DNA of 64,000 nt. Source: Kosakonia cowanii JCM 10956 = DSM 18146. GTDB lineage: Bacteria > Pseudomonadota > Gammaproteobacteria > Enterobacterales > Enterobacteriaceae. Positions 50,501 to 59,703 of this stretch are shown here, in pieces. Every line of letters starts with the position of its first letter. Positions within the stretch are counted from its first letter, which is position 1. The DNA is taken from positions 3,596,001-3,660,000 of the forward strand of contig NZ_CP019445.1 of assembly GCF_001975225.1 (NCBI RefSeq), given 5' to 3'. Made by a program: the position numbers and the translations under genes. A model generated the notes under the pieces. That model was not told the DNA's origin. It did no database searches and saw only the letters and a list, made by a program, of their open reading frames with translations.

Positions 50501-50711
50501 CATCATCGACAGCGCATCAGAGATTGAAGAGCTTCAGCGTAACGCTGCCCTTTCCGCTCAACGCATCAACCGCAGCGCGGTATCAGCTGAGCATTGCGAG
50601 GAGTGCGGCGATCCTATTCCTGATCTACGGCGCGCGGCGATGCCCGGCTGCCAGATGTGCGCTGAGTGTCAGGCAGAAAAAGAGCTTCGGCAGAAACAAG
50701 GAAGGGCGTAA
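50493..50711 (+). CDS. TraR/DksA-type zinc-finger protein
   Basis: 72 residues, a short member of the DksA/TraR family: helical N-terminus (SEIEELQRNAALSAQRINRS) and C4 zinc finger CEECGDPIPDLRRAAMPGCQ with MCAEC. TraR binds the RNA polymerase secondary channel and mimics DksA plus ppGpp, so this protein could shift host transcription during infection. It overlaps the 57-residue ORF by eight bases. Confidence 0.9.
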   Translation: MADIIDSASEIEELQRNAALSAQRINRSAVSAEHCEECGDPIPDLRRAAMPGCQMCAECQAEKELRQKQGRA

Positions 50712-50816
50712 GGTGATACCTGCCTTCCAGCACTAAAGTAAATAATTAGGCGCTACCTAATTATTGAACGGTGTTGTCTGAAGCGATCCCAATAATTAGC
50801 ATAAGGAGGATAAGGT

Positions 50817-51071
50817 ATGCCAAGTTGCTTACTTTTTAGAAACGATGCTCCAGTGATGGATTTGAAAATGAAGCTCGATTCGCCTTTTTTTTACGTTGCG
50901 AATGTCAGCACTGGAAAGAAGGATGCTTATGAGGTTCATGAATATGTAAAAGTTGATCATGAAACCAATGAAACATTCCTTTACCAGATAGCTTACGACA
51001 AAAAGCCATCAAATGAAGAAGTAGAGAAGGCGCTGATTGATTTAAAGGCCGAACCTATATCTCAGCGTTAA
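50817..51071 (+). CDS. unknown phage protein, 84 residues
   Basis: MPSCLLFRNDAPVMDLKMKL then DSPFFYVANVSTGKKDAYEV, with AAGGAGGATAAGGT as a strong RBS. It is more AT-rich than neighbours. It resembles small KTSC-like or DUF-type early proteins in size; no family assigned. Confidence 0.68.
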   Translation: MPSCLLFRNDAPVMDLKMKLDSPFFYVANVSTGKKDAYEVHEYVKVDHETNETFLYQIAYDKKPSNEEVEKALIDLKAEPISQR

Positions 51072-51186
51072 CATAATTTAGACCTCGCTATGACGGGGTA
51101 TCACATACCCCGAATAATCGGCACAAAAATTTTCTCACCGATATCCTGTCGTGTGCAGATCACAGATAAGACCTAGCTTGATGTTT

Positions 51187-51210
51187 GCCGCCTGCGGGCG
51201 GCTTCTTTTT
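51187..51210 (+). terminator. terminator upstream of xis
   Basis: GCCGCC-tgcg-GGCGGC followed by TTCTTTTT, 15 bases before the xis start. It would limit pL transcription reaching xis-int unless antiterminated. Confidence 0.7.
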
Positions 51211-51224
51211 GCCTGGAGTAAACC

Positions 51225-51473
51225 ATGAGTGAAGCGATCCAACTGGTGCCCAATAAATGGGTATCAGAAGAAGTTCTGATGGCGATCACTGGCCTGACCA
51301 AAAACGCTATCAAGTCCGCGCGCGAAAAGTCTTGGATGGAAGGCCGAGAGTACCGGCATTACTCCGGCGACTGCCAGCCGAAGGACAACTCCCCTATCCT
51401 CTACAACCGCCACGAAGTCGATAACTGGGTTGAACGTCAGCGCCCGGCGATCCCCCGTCAAAAATCTGCTTAA
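51225..51473 (+). CDS. xis: excisionase (DUF1233 family)
   Basis: 82 residues of the DUF1233 putative-excisionase group: WVSEEVLMAITGLTKNAIKS, REKSWMEGREYRHYSGDCQP and ILYNRHEVDNWVE. A winged-helix DNA-bending protein that directs the integrase toward excision. It directly precedes int. Confidence 0.88.
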   Translation: MSEAIQLVPNKWVSEEVLMAITGLTKNAIKSAREKSWMEGREYRHYSGDCQPKDNSPILYNRHEVDNWVERQRPAIPRQKSA

Positions 51474-51504
51474 ATAGGCCCTCTTTCATAACAGAGGAAG
51501 AAGC

Positions 51505-52791
51505 ATGTCTAAATATCCAACCGGGGTCGAGAACCACGGGGGCACACTGCGCCTGTGGTTTATCTACCAGGGTGAGCGGGTACGCGAAAGCCTGGGCGTA
51601 CCTGACACCCCCAAGAACAGGAAACTAGCTGGGGAGTTAAGAACGTCGATCTGCTATGCGATCAAGACCGGCACCTTTGATTACTCAGCGCAGTTCCCAA
51701 ACTCTCCGCGAGCTGAAGTTAATGATGATCACAAACTCAAGGTGACGATTGCAGAGCTCGCAGCTAAATGGCTTTCATTGAAGGAGACGGTGTTATCCCG
51801 TAACACGCTAATGCGTTACACATCCTATATAAAGATGTGTTTACGCATTATGGATGATACAAAGCCAGTGTCAGCACTGACGCATGAGAGTCTTTTGTCT
51901 TTGCGGCATGAGCTACTGACAGGCTATCAACTCGTTGGAAAAACCCTTCAGCGCTCTCATAAAAAAGGTCGAACAGTACGGACGGTGAATGCCTACATGT
52001 CCGTTATGATTGAAATGCTGAAGTTTGCTGAGAGAAATAACTACACCCGAGGGTCAGTCATCACAGACCTAAGGCCGCTGAGAAAATCGAAGGCAGAACC
52101 GGATCCATTGACTAAGGATGAATTCATTCGTTTGTTAGATGCAACCACGCATGAGCAAATCCGGAACCTCTGGATTCTGGCAGTAGGTACGGGAATGAGA
52201 CATGGTGAGTTGTGCGCTTTAGCGTGGGAGGACATCGATACTGTCAACTGGGCGGTAAGAATCAATCGCAATCTGGCAATTTCTGATCACTTTACACCAC
52301 CCAAAACAGAAAGTGGCATCAGGACCGTAAATCTCACCACACCAGCCATAAATGCGCTCAAAAGTCAGATGCAATTAACGCGTATGCAGACGCAGCGTGA
52401 GGTAATTGTTAACCTGCGCGAGTACGGTAAAAAGCGAAAAGATCTCTGCACATTTGTTTTTAATCCGTCTGTTTCTGCAAGGCATCAGACGAAAAGCTTC
52501 TGTTACATTCCAGGTTCACTGGCAGCGTCATGGAATAATCTTCTAAAGCGTGCCGGAATCCGTCACCGCAAAGCATACGAGTCACGCCATACTTTTGCAT
52601 GCTGGGCTTTAAGCGCCGGAGCTAACCCGAGCTTTATTGCAAACCAGATGGGGCATACAAATGCACAGATGGTTTTTACTGTGTATGGAAAATGGATGTC
52701 CGAACATGACGTTGATCAGATCGCTTTGCTAAATACAAATTTTGACTTCAATACCCCACCCATGCCCCACAAGAAAGTGGCTGGAATATAG
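51505..52791 (+). CDS. int: tyrosine-recombinase integrase
   Basis: 428 residues. The arm-binding N-terminal domain (MSKYPTGVENHGGTLRLWFI, GERVRESLGVPDTPKNRKLA) and SAM-like core-binding domain are followed by the catalytic domain: Arg in GTGMRHGELCALAWED, the YESRHTFACW box (second Arg), the GHTNAQM histidine and the nucleophile Tyr in FTVYGKW. It is complete and ends 31 bases before the mppA stop, next to attR. Confidence 0.95.
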   Translation: MSKYPTGVENHGGTLRLWFIYQGERVRESLGVPDTPKNRKLAGELRTSICYAIKTGTFDYSAQFPNSPRAEVNDDHKLKVTIAELAAKWLSLKETVLSRNTLMRYTSYIKMCLRIMDDTKPVSALTHESLLSLRHELLTGYQLVGKTLQRSHKKGRTVRTVNAYMSVMIEMLKFAERNNYTRGSVITDLRPLRKSKAEPDPLTKDEFIRLLDATTHEQIRNLWILAVGTGMRHGELCALAWEDIDTVNWAVRINRNLAISDHFTPPKTESGIRTVNLTTPAINALKSQMQLTRMQTQREVIVNLREYGKKRKDLCTFVFNPSVSARHQTKSFCYIPGSLAASWNNLLKRAGIRHRKAYESRHTFACWALSAGANPSFIANQMGHTNAQMVFTVYGKWMSEHDVDQIALLNTNFDFNTPPMPHKKVAGI

Positions 52792-52822
52792 ATAATCTAT
52801 AATTCAGCCACTTACATGCATG

Positions 52823-54439
52823 TTAATGTTTTATGATGTATAGCGTACGGCTGTAGGCCACATCTTCCGGGTTGGTGATCGGATAGCCTTTCAGCCACGG
52901 CTTGATCAACCGCGCGTTGGTGTACTGATAAATAGGTGCAATCGGCGCTTTGCTGGCGATAATCTGCTCCGCTTCGTTGTAATCCGCATTGCGCGCTTCC
53001 GGCGTATTTTCCTGTGTCGCCTGGTTAAACGCTTTGTCATAGGCCGCGTCGCTAAAACGCGGAATATTGCTGCTGCTGTTGGAGGTCAACACGGAGAGAA
53101 AGGTCGATGGCTCGTTGTAATCCCCCACCCACGAGGCGCGAATGACATCGAAATTGCCGCTGTTACGGCTGTCGATATAGGTTTTCCACTCCTGATTTTG
53201 CAGCTTCACCTCCGCACCGAGGTTTTTCTTCCACATCGACGCCACTGCAATGGCAATCTTTTGATGGTTCTCAGAGGAGTTATAGAGCAGCGTCAGCTTC
53301 AGTGGTCGCTGCGGACCGTAACCCGCCGCCTGCAGCAGGGTTTTCGCCTGTGCGTTCAACTCCGGCTGGCTCATCTGTTCAAATGGCGACGGCTTCGGCG
53401 TAAACCCGGCGGTGACATCCGGAGTAAAGCGCCACGCCGGTTTCTCGCCGCTGCCCAACACTTTCTCGGCAATCACCCGGCGATCGATGGTTAAGCTCAA
53501 CGCCAGGCGCACGCGCGCATCTGCCGTCGGCCCCTTCTGAGTATTGAACGCGTAGTAATAGGTGCCCAGTTGCGGCGGCGTATAGACCTGGCCCGGGATC
53601 TCTTTTTGCAGCTTCTGGTAGAGGTTTTTCGGGAAAGATTCGGTGATATCAACGCCATTCGCCAGGTAGCGTTTGGTAGCGGCAGACTCCTGATTGATCG
53701 GCACAAAGGTCACCTTATTGATCACCGTTTTGCCATCGTCCCAGTACTGTTTATTGCGCGCCAGCTCCAGCTTTTCATTCACCACGCGGTTAGTCAGCAC
53801 AAAAGCGCCGTTACCCACCAGATTGCCGGGACGCGTCCACTCTGCGCCGCTCTCGACATTCTTTTGCTGCACCGGATAGAGCGCGAAACTGGCCGCAAGG
53901 TTCGGGAACCACGGCAGCGGTTTATCAAGCTGCACGCGCAGCGTTTTCGCATCCACCGCGCTGACGCCCAGTTTATCAACCGCCATTTTGCCATCGGTTA
54001 TCGCTTTCGCATTGCTGATGCCCGCTAAGGCAGCGAACCCGGCAAACGGGGATGTAGTTTGCGGGTTAACCAGCCGCTGCCAGCTGTAGACAAAATCCTG
54101 CGCCGTGACCGGCGTGCCATCGGACCAGCGGGCATCATCACGCAGCGTAAAGGTCCAGATGCGGTTATCGCTGCTCTGCCAGCTTTTCGCCACACCGGGA
54201 ATGACTTCACCCTTCTCATTCTGATTGACCAGGCCTTCAAAGAGATCGCGGATCACCTGAATTTCCGGCAGGCCAACCGCTTTTGCCGGATCGAGCGTTG
54301 CCGGCTCATCTTTGAGGTGGCGCACCACTTCTTGTTTTTCCGCAAGCGGGGTTCCCGGCGGCACATCCGCTGCAAACACGCTAACAGATAAGCCGCACAG
54401 CGCCAGCGCGCAGCAAAGTTTTGAAAATCGGTATGTCAT
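52823..54439 (-). CDS. mppA: murein tripeptide-binding protein MppA
   Basis: A periplasmic binding protein for L-Ala-gamma-D-Glu-meso-Dap, feeding the Opp transporter for cell-wall recycling. 538 residues from the ATG at 54439 (AGGGGC RBS), one more than E. coli. The signal peptide is MTYRFSKLCCALALCGLSVS with cleavage after VFA. OppA-like elements include DVTAGFTPKPSPFEQM and the ending YSRTLYIIKH. The last codons are supplied by the prophage junction, but the protein reads intact. It is divergent from mpaA. Confidence 0.95.
   Translation of the reverse strand: MTYRFSKLCCALALCGLSVSVFAADVPPGTPLAEKQEVVRHLKDEPATLDPAKAVGLPEIQVIRDLFEGLVNQNEKGEVIPGVAKSWQSSDNRIWTFTLRDDARWSDGTPVTAQDFVYSWQRLVNPQTTSPFAGFAALAGISNAKAITDGKMAVDKLGVSAVDAKTLRVQLDKPLPWFPNLAASFALYPVQQKNVESGAEWTRPGNLVGNGAFVLTNRVVNEKLELARNKQYWDDGKTVINKVTFVPINQESAATKRYLANGVDITESFPKNLYQKLQKEIPGQVYTPPQLGTYYYAFNTQKGPTADARVRLALSLTIDRRVIAEKVLGSGEKPAWRFTPDVTAGFTPKPSPFEQMSQPELNAQAKTLLQAAGYGPQRPLKLTLLYNSSENHQKIAIAVASMWKKNLGAEVKLQNQEWKTYIDSRNSGNFDVIRASWVGDYNEPSTFLSVLTSNSSSNIPRFSDAAYDKAFNQATQENTPEARNADYNEAEQIIASKAPIAPIYQYTNARLIKPWLKGYPITNPEDVAYSRTLYIIKH
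52829..52839. other. probable attR core
   Basis: TTTTATGATGT, identical to 5248-5258 at the left end. It covers the last codons of mppA on the minus strand, so the phage side supplies the end of the gene (ATA AAA CAT TAA). Confidence 0.6.
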
Positions 54440-54595
54440 GAAAGCCCCTTGTGATGTGCCACATCCCGCAAAAAAGATGCGGTAATTATTTGTTTTAGCT
54501 CTAAGGAATGCAAACTCATACATCAGGAAAATGATTTGCGTCGCACCGCTTTATATCCAACACTTGGTTTATTCAATGCAGAAACAGGTAAACCT

Positions 54596-55309
54596 ATGCC
54601 AGCGACACGTCCGCGCTCTTTACGGGGAAACTTTGCTGACAGCCGTCAGCAGTATGGTGAGTCCCTGCTCGGTGCCCCGCTTTTCTGGTTTCCGGCACCG
54701 CTGGCAACGGCGAAAAGCGGGCTGATTATTGCCGGCACGCACGGGGATGAGAATGCCGCGATGGTCGCCCTCTCCTGCGCCATGCGTGCGCTCAAGAGCG
54801 ATCTGCGCCATCATCACGTGGTGCTGGCGGTGAACCCGGATGGTTGCCAACTCGGTTTACGCGCCAACGCCAACGGCGTCGATCTCAACCGTAACTTTCC
54901 GGCGGCCAACTGGAAGGCGGGCGATACCGTTTATCGCTGGAACAGCGCAGCGCCAGAGCGTGATGTGGTGCTGCACACGGGTGCTGCTCCGGGTTCCGAG
55001 CCGGAAACCCGCGCGCTCTGCCAGTTAATTCATCGCCTGCATCCGGCGTGGGTGGTTAGCTTTCACGATCCGCTGGCCTGCGTGGAAGATCCGCGCGAAA
55101 GCCCGCTTGGCGAGTGGCTGGCGCAGGCTTTTTCGCTGCCGTTAGTCAAAAGCGTCGGGTATGAGACGCCCGGCTCCTTCGGCAGCTGGTGTGCGGAGAT
55201 CAATCTGCCCTGCATTACCATGGAGCTGCCGCCGGTCTCTGCCGATGCCGCCAGCGAAGATTATCTCGCGGCAATGACCTCACTGCTTTGCTGGGATGCC
55301 GAAAGGTGA
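54596..55309 (+). CDS. mpaA: murein peptide amidase MpaA
   Basis: A zinc carboxypeptidase-family amidase that removes meso-Dap from the murein tripeptide in the cytoplasm. 237 residues from the ATG at 54596 (MPATRPRSLRGNF...). Zinc ligands are in GTHGDE (about 48-53) and the later SFHDPL histidine; catalytic Glu is in TMELPP. NANGVDLNRNFPAANWK is the family substrate motif. It is divergent from mppA and its 3' end overlaps ycjG by 49 bases. Confidence 0.94.
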   Translation: MPATRPRSLRGNFADSRQQYGESLLGAPLFWFPAPLATAKSGLIIAGTHGDENAAMVALSCAMRALKSDLRHHHVVLAVNPDGCQLGLRANANGVDLNRNFPAANWKAGDTVYRWNSAAPERDVVLHTGAAPGSEPETRALCQLIHRLHPAWVVSFHDPLACVEDPRESPLGEWLAQAFSLPLVKSVGYETPGSFGSWCAEINLPCITMELPPVSADAASEDYLAAMTSLLCWDAER

Positions 55310-56265
55310 AGCTCTCCGGTGGAGAAGCGCAGCGACGGCTCGACATCCACCGCCAGCCAGGTGGGGCCATCAAGATCGGCGAAGCGCACACCACTAACCA
55401 GCGGTAGCGCCGCTGCAATGGCGCGTGAGGTGCAGATCATGCAGCCGAGCATCAATCCGAAGCCGCGTTCGGCGGCTTCATGGGCCAGCGCCAGCGCTTC
55501 GGTCAGCCCGCCAGTTTTATCCAGCTTAATGTTGACCATCTCATAGCGCCCCTGCAGCGCATCAAGGCTTTCACGCGTATGGCAGCTCTCATCTGCGCAG
55601 ATCGGTAACGGGTGGATAAAGTTGATCAGCGCCGCGTCTTCGCCAGCGGGCAGTGGCTGCTCAAGCATCGCCACACCTAAATCAGCCAGCAGCTGGCAGC
55701 GTGCTGCAAGCCCTTCGCTGTGCCACGACTCGTTAGCATCGACAATCAGCGTTGCCTCTGGCGCGGCGGCGCGGATCGCCACAAGCCGCTCGCTAATAAG
55801 ATGATCATCAAGCTTAATCTTCAGCAGCCGGGCGCCGGTTTCGCTCAGTGCCGCCGCGCTGGCGGCCATCTGTTCTGGTGTGCCGATCACCACCGTTTGC
55901 GCGGTGATAACCGTTTCCGGCAGGGTTACGCCAGTGTAGTGCGCCAGTGAACGCCCCGCTTTGCGCGCAGCCAGATCCCACAGCGCGCAATCGACCGCAT
56001 TGCGCGCTGCACCAGGCGGCAACAGGGTTTGCAGCGCTTCACGGCTGAGGCGGTTTTGCAGCTGCGGCACAATGGTCATGATTTGTGCCATCACCGACGC
56101 CTCGCTCTCGCCATAGCGTGCGTAAGGGGTACATTCGCCAACCGCTTTGATCCCGTCCTCTTCCAGTTCGACCACCACCACTTTCGCTTCACTGCGCGCG
56201 CCGCGCGAAATCACAAACGGCGAATGCAGCGGCCAGGTTTCCTCATAAACGTTCACATTTCTCAT
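55261..56265 (-). CDS. ycjG: L-Ala-D/L-Glu epimerase YcjG
   Basis: An enolase-superfamily epimerase acting on the murein dipeptide from recycling. 334 residues. The barrel has the KxK motif (LLKIKLDD), metal ligands in LIVDANESW, LEQPLP and CADESC, and the second Lys in NIKLDKTGGL. The C-terminus is about 13 residues longer than E. coli YcjG and runs into the mpaA 3' end. It completes the MppA-MpaA-YcjG pathway. Confidence 0.94.
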   Translation of the reverse strand: MRNVNVYEETWPLHSPFVISRGARSEAKVVVVELEEDGIKAVGECTPYARYGESEASVMAQIMTIVPQLQNRLSREALQTLLPPGAARNAVDCALWDLAARKAGRSLAHYTGVTLPETVITAQTVVIGTPEQMAASAAALSETGARLLKIKLDDHLISERLVAIRAAAPEATLIVDANESWHSEGLAARCQLLADLGVAMLEQPLPAGEDAALINFIHPLPICADESCHTRESLDALQGRYEMVNIKLDKTGGLTEALALAHEAAERGFGLMLGCMICTSRAIAAALPLVSGVRFADLDGPTWLAVDVEPSLRFSTGELHLSASQQSSEVIAAR

Positions 56266-56380
56266 ACATGCTCCTTTGACGGAATGTAAACCAGTATAGA
56301 TACGAAAATTGGTTTGCCGTGGTCCTGGACGATGGCATAAACTAGCGCCGACGTTAACTATATGTAAACAGGAAGCTATT

Positions 56381-56887
56381 ATGTCGCAACTCGTTCATTT
56401 TCAGGGCAACCCGGTTCCCGTTGCTGGCGCTATTCCGCAGGTTGGCGCAAAAGCGCAGCCGTTCACGCTTGTCGCTAAAGATCTTACCGATGTTGCGCTG
56501 AACCAGTTCGCCGGTAAGCGCAAAGTGCTGAACATTTTCCCGAGCATCGATACCGGTGTTTGCGCCGCTTCCGTGCGCAAATTCAATCAGCTGGCGACAG
56601 AGGTGAACAACACCGTTGTACTGTGCATCTCTGCTGACCTGCCGTTTGCCCAGTCCCGCTTCTGCGGCGCAGAAGGCCTGAGCAACGTTATCACCCTCTC
56701 CACCCTGCGCGGTGCAGATTTCCTCGACAACTATGGCGTCGGTATCTCCGACGGCGCGCTGAAAGGCCTGGCTGCACGTGCGGTCGTGGTGCTTGATGAG
56801 AACGATACGGTCATCTTCAGCGAGCTGGTGAATGAGATCACCAACGAGCCGGATTACACCGCTGCACTGGACGTGCTGAAAGGCTAA
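56381..56887 (+). CDS. tpx: thiol peroxidase Tpx
   Basis: A periplasm-associated, thioredoxin-linked atypical 2-Cys peroxiredoxin that reduces lipid hydroperoxides. 168 residues from the ATG at 56381 (CAGGAAG RBS). Peroxidatic Cys is in [14 protein letters not shown] (about 61) and resolving Cys in [11 protein letters not shown] (about 95). It is divergent from ycjG. Confidence 0.97.
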   Translation: MSQLVHFQGNPVPVAGAIPQVGAKAQPFTLVAKDLTDVALNQFAGKRKVLNIFPSIDTGVCAASVRKFNQLATEVNNTVVLCISADLPFAQSRFCGAEGLSNVITLSTLRGADFLDNYGVGISDGALKGLAARAVVVLDENDTVIFSELVNEITNEPDYTAALDVLKG

Positions 56888-56905
56888 TCGCGTCTGGAAT
56901 GAAAC

Positions 56906-56942
56906 AGGCCGGATAAGCGCTTACCGCTATCCGGCCTTTTTT
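56906..56942 (+). terminator. terminator shared by tpx and tyrR
   Basis: AGGCCGGATAgcG-type stem with its complement CGCTATCCGGCCT and six T on the plus side, between the convergent tpx and tyrR. Confidence 0.85.
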
Positions 56943-56954
56943 ATCACTACAACG

Positions 56955-58496
56955 TTACTCGTCGCTCTTCTTCTGGCTCAAGCCATACTCCCGCAGCTTG
57001 TTAGCAATCGCCGTATGCGAGACGCCTAAGCGCTTCGCCAGCTTGCGCGTGCTGGGGTAATTTCGATAGAGCTGGGTTAACACCGAACGCTCGAAGCGGC
57101 TGGTGATATCGTCCAACGATCCCTCCATCGCATCATCCCCGACCGGCACGGTGGCCGCATCGTAATCCGGCAGCTGGATATCCTGCGCGCGCAGCTCATA
57201 CCCCTCCAGCTGGGTTAAGGCGCGATAGATGGCGTTTTTCAACTGGCGCACGTTGCCCGGCCAGTTATAGCGGCTAAGCAACTGCGTCAAATCGTGGGCG
57301 AGTTTCGGCCGGGGCAGACCCTGTTCATCGGCAAAGCGCGCAACAAACAGTTCGGTCAGCGGCACGATATCCTGCGGGCGATCGCGCAGCGGCGGCAGAT
57401 TGAGGGTCAGCACGTTCAGGCGGTAGTAAAGATCTTCGCGGAACAGCCCCTTCTGCACCAGCTCCACGAGGTTACGCTGCGTGGCGCAGATGACCCGCAC
57501 ATCCACATGCACTTCGTGATCTTCGCCAACGCGACGGAAAGTACCATCATTGAGGAAACGCAGCAGTTTCACCTGCATACGCGGCGACATTTCGCCAATC
57601 TCATCCAGCAGCACTGAACCGCCGTTCGCCTGCTCGAAAAAGCCCTTTTTGCCTTCCGGCGCATGGCCAAACAGTTCGCTTTCGACAGACTCTTCAGGAA
57701 TCGAGGCACAGTTCAGCGCCAGATAGGGTTTTGCCGCGCGCGGGCTGGAAAGATGACAGGCATGCGCCAGCAGATCCTTCCCGGTGCCGGTGTCGCCGGT
57801 AATCAGCAGCGGTGCGGTGAGGGTTGCCAGCTTGCGCGCCTGCTCAACCACGTGGCGCATTTTCGGGCTGACAGCGACAATCTGGCTGAACGCGCTGACA
57901 TCCTGCTGGGTGATATTTTGCAGTTGGCGGCCCATCCGTGCCGTTGAGCGCAGCATCACCACTGCGCCAGTCAGCACCGCCTCGCCGGTTTCCCCTTCCA
58001 GATGCACCGGCGTGATCTCCATCAGGAAGTTTTGCCCGCCGATCACCACATGTTCGTTATGCGAATGTTGCGGATTGCCCTCCAGCCAGCGCTGAAAGTT
58101 GAAACCGGTGATTAATTGAGCCGCATTATGGTTGAGTAGCTTATCCGGCTGTTGCCCAAAGAGCTGCGCGCTGGCGGCGTTTGCCAGTTCGATTTTGCAC
58201 TTCATATCGAGCGACAGCACCGGTTCCGGCAACGCTTCAAGCAGCGCGCTCATCGCGCGGTGTTCGCGCTCGGAGGGCATCCACAGCACGGTGCGGACGT
58301 CGGTGACACCCTGAATACGGCGGATCTCCGCCATCAGACTGCTGAAGCTGTTAAAGTCGAGCGCGGCGAAATTGAGGTAGATACGCCCGATGGGATCGAT
58401 CTCAATGCCGCGCAGATCGATGCCGCGCAGCACCAGCAGATCAAGTAATTCGCGTGTCAGACCAAGCCGGTCCTCACAAAAAACTTCAAGACGCAT
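56955..58496 (-). CDS. tyrR: aromatic amino-acid regulator TyrR
   Basis: 513 residues from the ATG at 58496, the E. coli length. The ACT domain (MRLEVFCEDRLGLTRELLDL) is followed by a PAS domain, an AAA+ core with Walker A GDTGTGKD and VLLDEIGEM, and a C-terminal helix-turn-helix (STRKLAKRLGVSHTAIANKL). It lacks the sigma-54 GAFTGA loop, here HAPEGKKGFFEQ. It represses or activates aromatic biosynthesis and transport genes with Tyr, Phe or Trp. A TyrR box lies upstream. Confidence 0.97.
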   Translation of the reverse strand: MRLEVFCEDRLGLTRELLDLLVLRGIDLRGIEIDPIGRIYLNFAALDFNSFSSLMAEIRRIQGVTDVRTVLWMPSEREHRAMSALLEALPEPVLSLDMKCKIELANAASAQLFGQQPDKLLNHNAAQLITGFNFQRWLEGNPQHSHNEHVVIGGQNFLMEITPVHLEGETGEAVLTGAVVMLRSTARMGRQLQNITQQDVSAFSQIVAVSPKMRHVVEQARKLATLTAPLLITGDTGTGKDLLAHACHLSSPRAAKPYLALNCASIPEESVESELFGHAPEGKKGFFEQANGGSVLLDEIGEMSPRMQVKLLRFLNDGTFRRVGEDHEVHVDVRVICATQRNLVELVQKGLFREDLYYRLNVLTLNLPPLRDRPQDIVPLTELFVARFADEQGLPRPKLAHDLTQLLSRYNWPGNVRQLKNAIYRALTQLEGYELRAQDIQLPDYDAATVPVGDDAMEGSLDDITSRFERSVLTQLYRNYPSTRKLAKRLGVSHTAIANKLREYGLSQKKSDE

Positions 58497-58568
58497 GGGA
58501 ACCTTCACCCTTATTCATTCACGTAATGAAAGGATGATATGCCACTTAACGGTCGGCAGGAAGATGTC

Positions 58569-58586
58569 TGTCAACAAATATTGACA
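58569..58586 (-). promoter_or_regulatory. TyrR box upstream of tyrR
   Basis: TGTCAA-caaata-TTGACA, close to the strong-box consensus TGTAAA-N6-TTTACA and perfectly palindromic in its arms. It lies about 75 bases before the tyrR start, as expected for autorepression. Confidence 0.75.
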
Positions 58587-58641
58587 GCCTGCGGAAAAAA
58601 GCGGCGCGGCGGCGTAAAGATAAGCGCGCAGCGCCTGCTTT

Positions 58642-59703
58642 CTAACCGGCTGTGCCGGAAGATTTGCCTTTCTGTAGCGTCTCTTTGACCTGGGTTATCA
58701 GCTGACGGCGGAAATCGCCCAGCCGGGGTTTGTCACCATCGATCCATGGCAGCGGACGGCAAAGCTCCATCGCTTTAATACCGAGTCGCGCGGTAAGCAG
58801 CCCGGCGCCGATCCCCTGCGCTGCGCGCGCTGAGAGACGCGCGGCAAGATCCTGCGACATCCAGTCCATCCCCACTTCGCGCACCAGTTCGCTGGCGCCG
58901 GCAAAAGCCATGTTCAGCAGCACCAGGCGAAAAAGACGCAGGCGACTGTAATAACCCAGCTCAATACCATTGAGCGCGGCGATGCGGTTAATTAAGCGCA
59001 GATTGCGCCAGGCGATAAACGCCATATCGACCATCGCCAGCGGGCTGACGGCAATCATCAGCGTCGATTCCGCCGCCGAGCGGCTGATTTCACGCCGTGC
59101 CTGCGCATCCAGCACCGGCTGCACCAGGTGGGCATAGAGCGTGACGATTTCACGGTCGCTCTGGGTTTCATGGATCGCCGCGTACCAGCGCTGCAAGGCG
59201 GGATGCGATTTATCCAGCCCCGCCTGCTGCGCCAGTTTTTCGCAGAAGGCGCGCCCTTTGCCTGTGCCGTGGCTCTGCAACAGTTCGCGCGCTTCATCGC
59301 GCTCATGCGCACGCTGACGTAAACGCCACAGCCGCCGCCACTCGCTGGCAATGGATCCGACGCCAGCGCCGACAATCAGCGTCCCCGCCGCGCAGCCGCC
59401 AAGCGCTACCCAGTCATGGGTCTGCCAGGCATTGATTGCCCACTGCACGCCCTGACCAATCACGGTAATGCCTGCCAGCGCCAGCCCGGCGGTGACCATT
59501 TTGCGCCATAACGTGCGCTTCGGGCGCAGGGCGGCTTCAACCACCGCTTCCGCCTGCCCCTCTTCGGGCAGATCCTCAACGGCGACCGGCGCAAACTTCT
59601 CGGCGGCGAGAGCATCAAAGCGCTGCGCCTGTTTAAACTGCTCCTGCGCTGGCGTCTCCAGCGGCCCGGTGAAATCGATACGCGGTTTTAGCGGCTCGGT
59701 CAT
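58642..59703 (-). CDS. ycjF: inner-membrane protein YcjF
   Basis: 353 residues, the E. coli length, DUF697 family. Two membrane segments are visible near [15 protein letters not shown] and the following [20 protein letters not shown]. The C-terminal part ([20 protein letters not shown]) is hydrophobic. It overlaps ycjX by four bases. Function is unsettled; the ycjXF pair is stress-linked and lies next to psp genes. Confidence 0.94.
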   Translation of the reverse strand: MTEPLKPRIDFTGPLETPAQEQFKQAQRFDALAAEKFAPVAVEDLPEEGQAEAVVEAALRPKRTLWRKMVTAGLALAGITVIGQGVQWAINAWQTHDWVALGGCAAGTLIVGAGVGSIASEWRRLWRLRQRAHERDEARELLQSHGTGKGRAFCEKLAQQAGLDKSHPALQRWYAAIHETQSDREIVTLYAHLVQPVLDAQARREISRSAAESTLMIAVSPLAMVDMAFIAWRNLRLINRIAALNGIELGYYSRLRLFRLVLLNMAFAGASELVREVGMDWMSQDLAARLSARAAQGIGAGLLTARLGIKAMELCRPLPWIDGDKPRLGDFRRQLITQVKETLQKGKSSGTAG

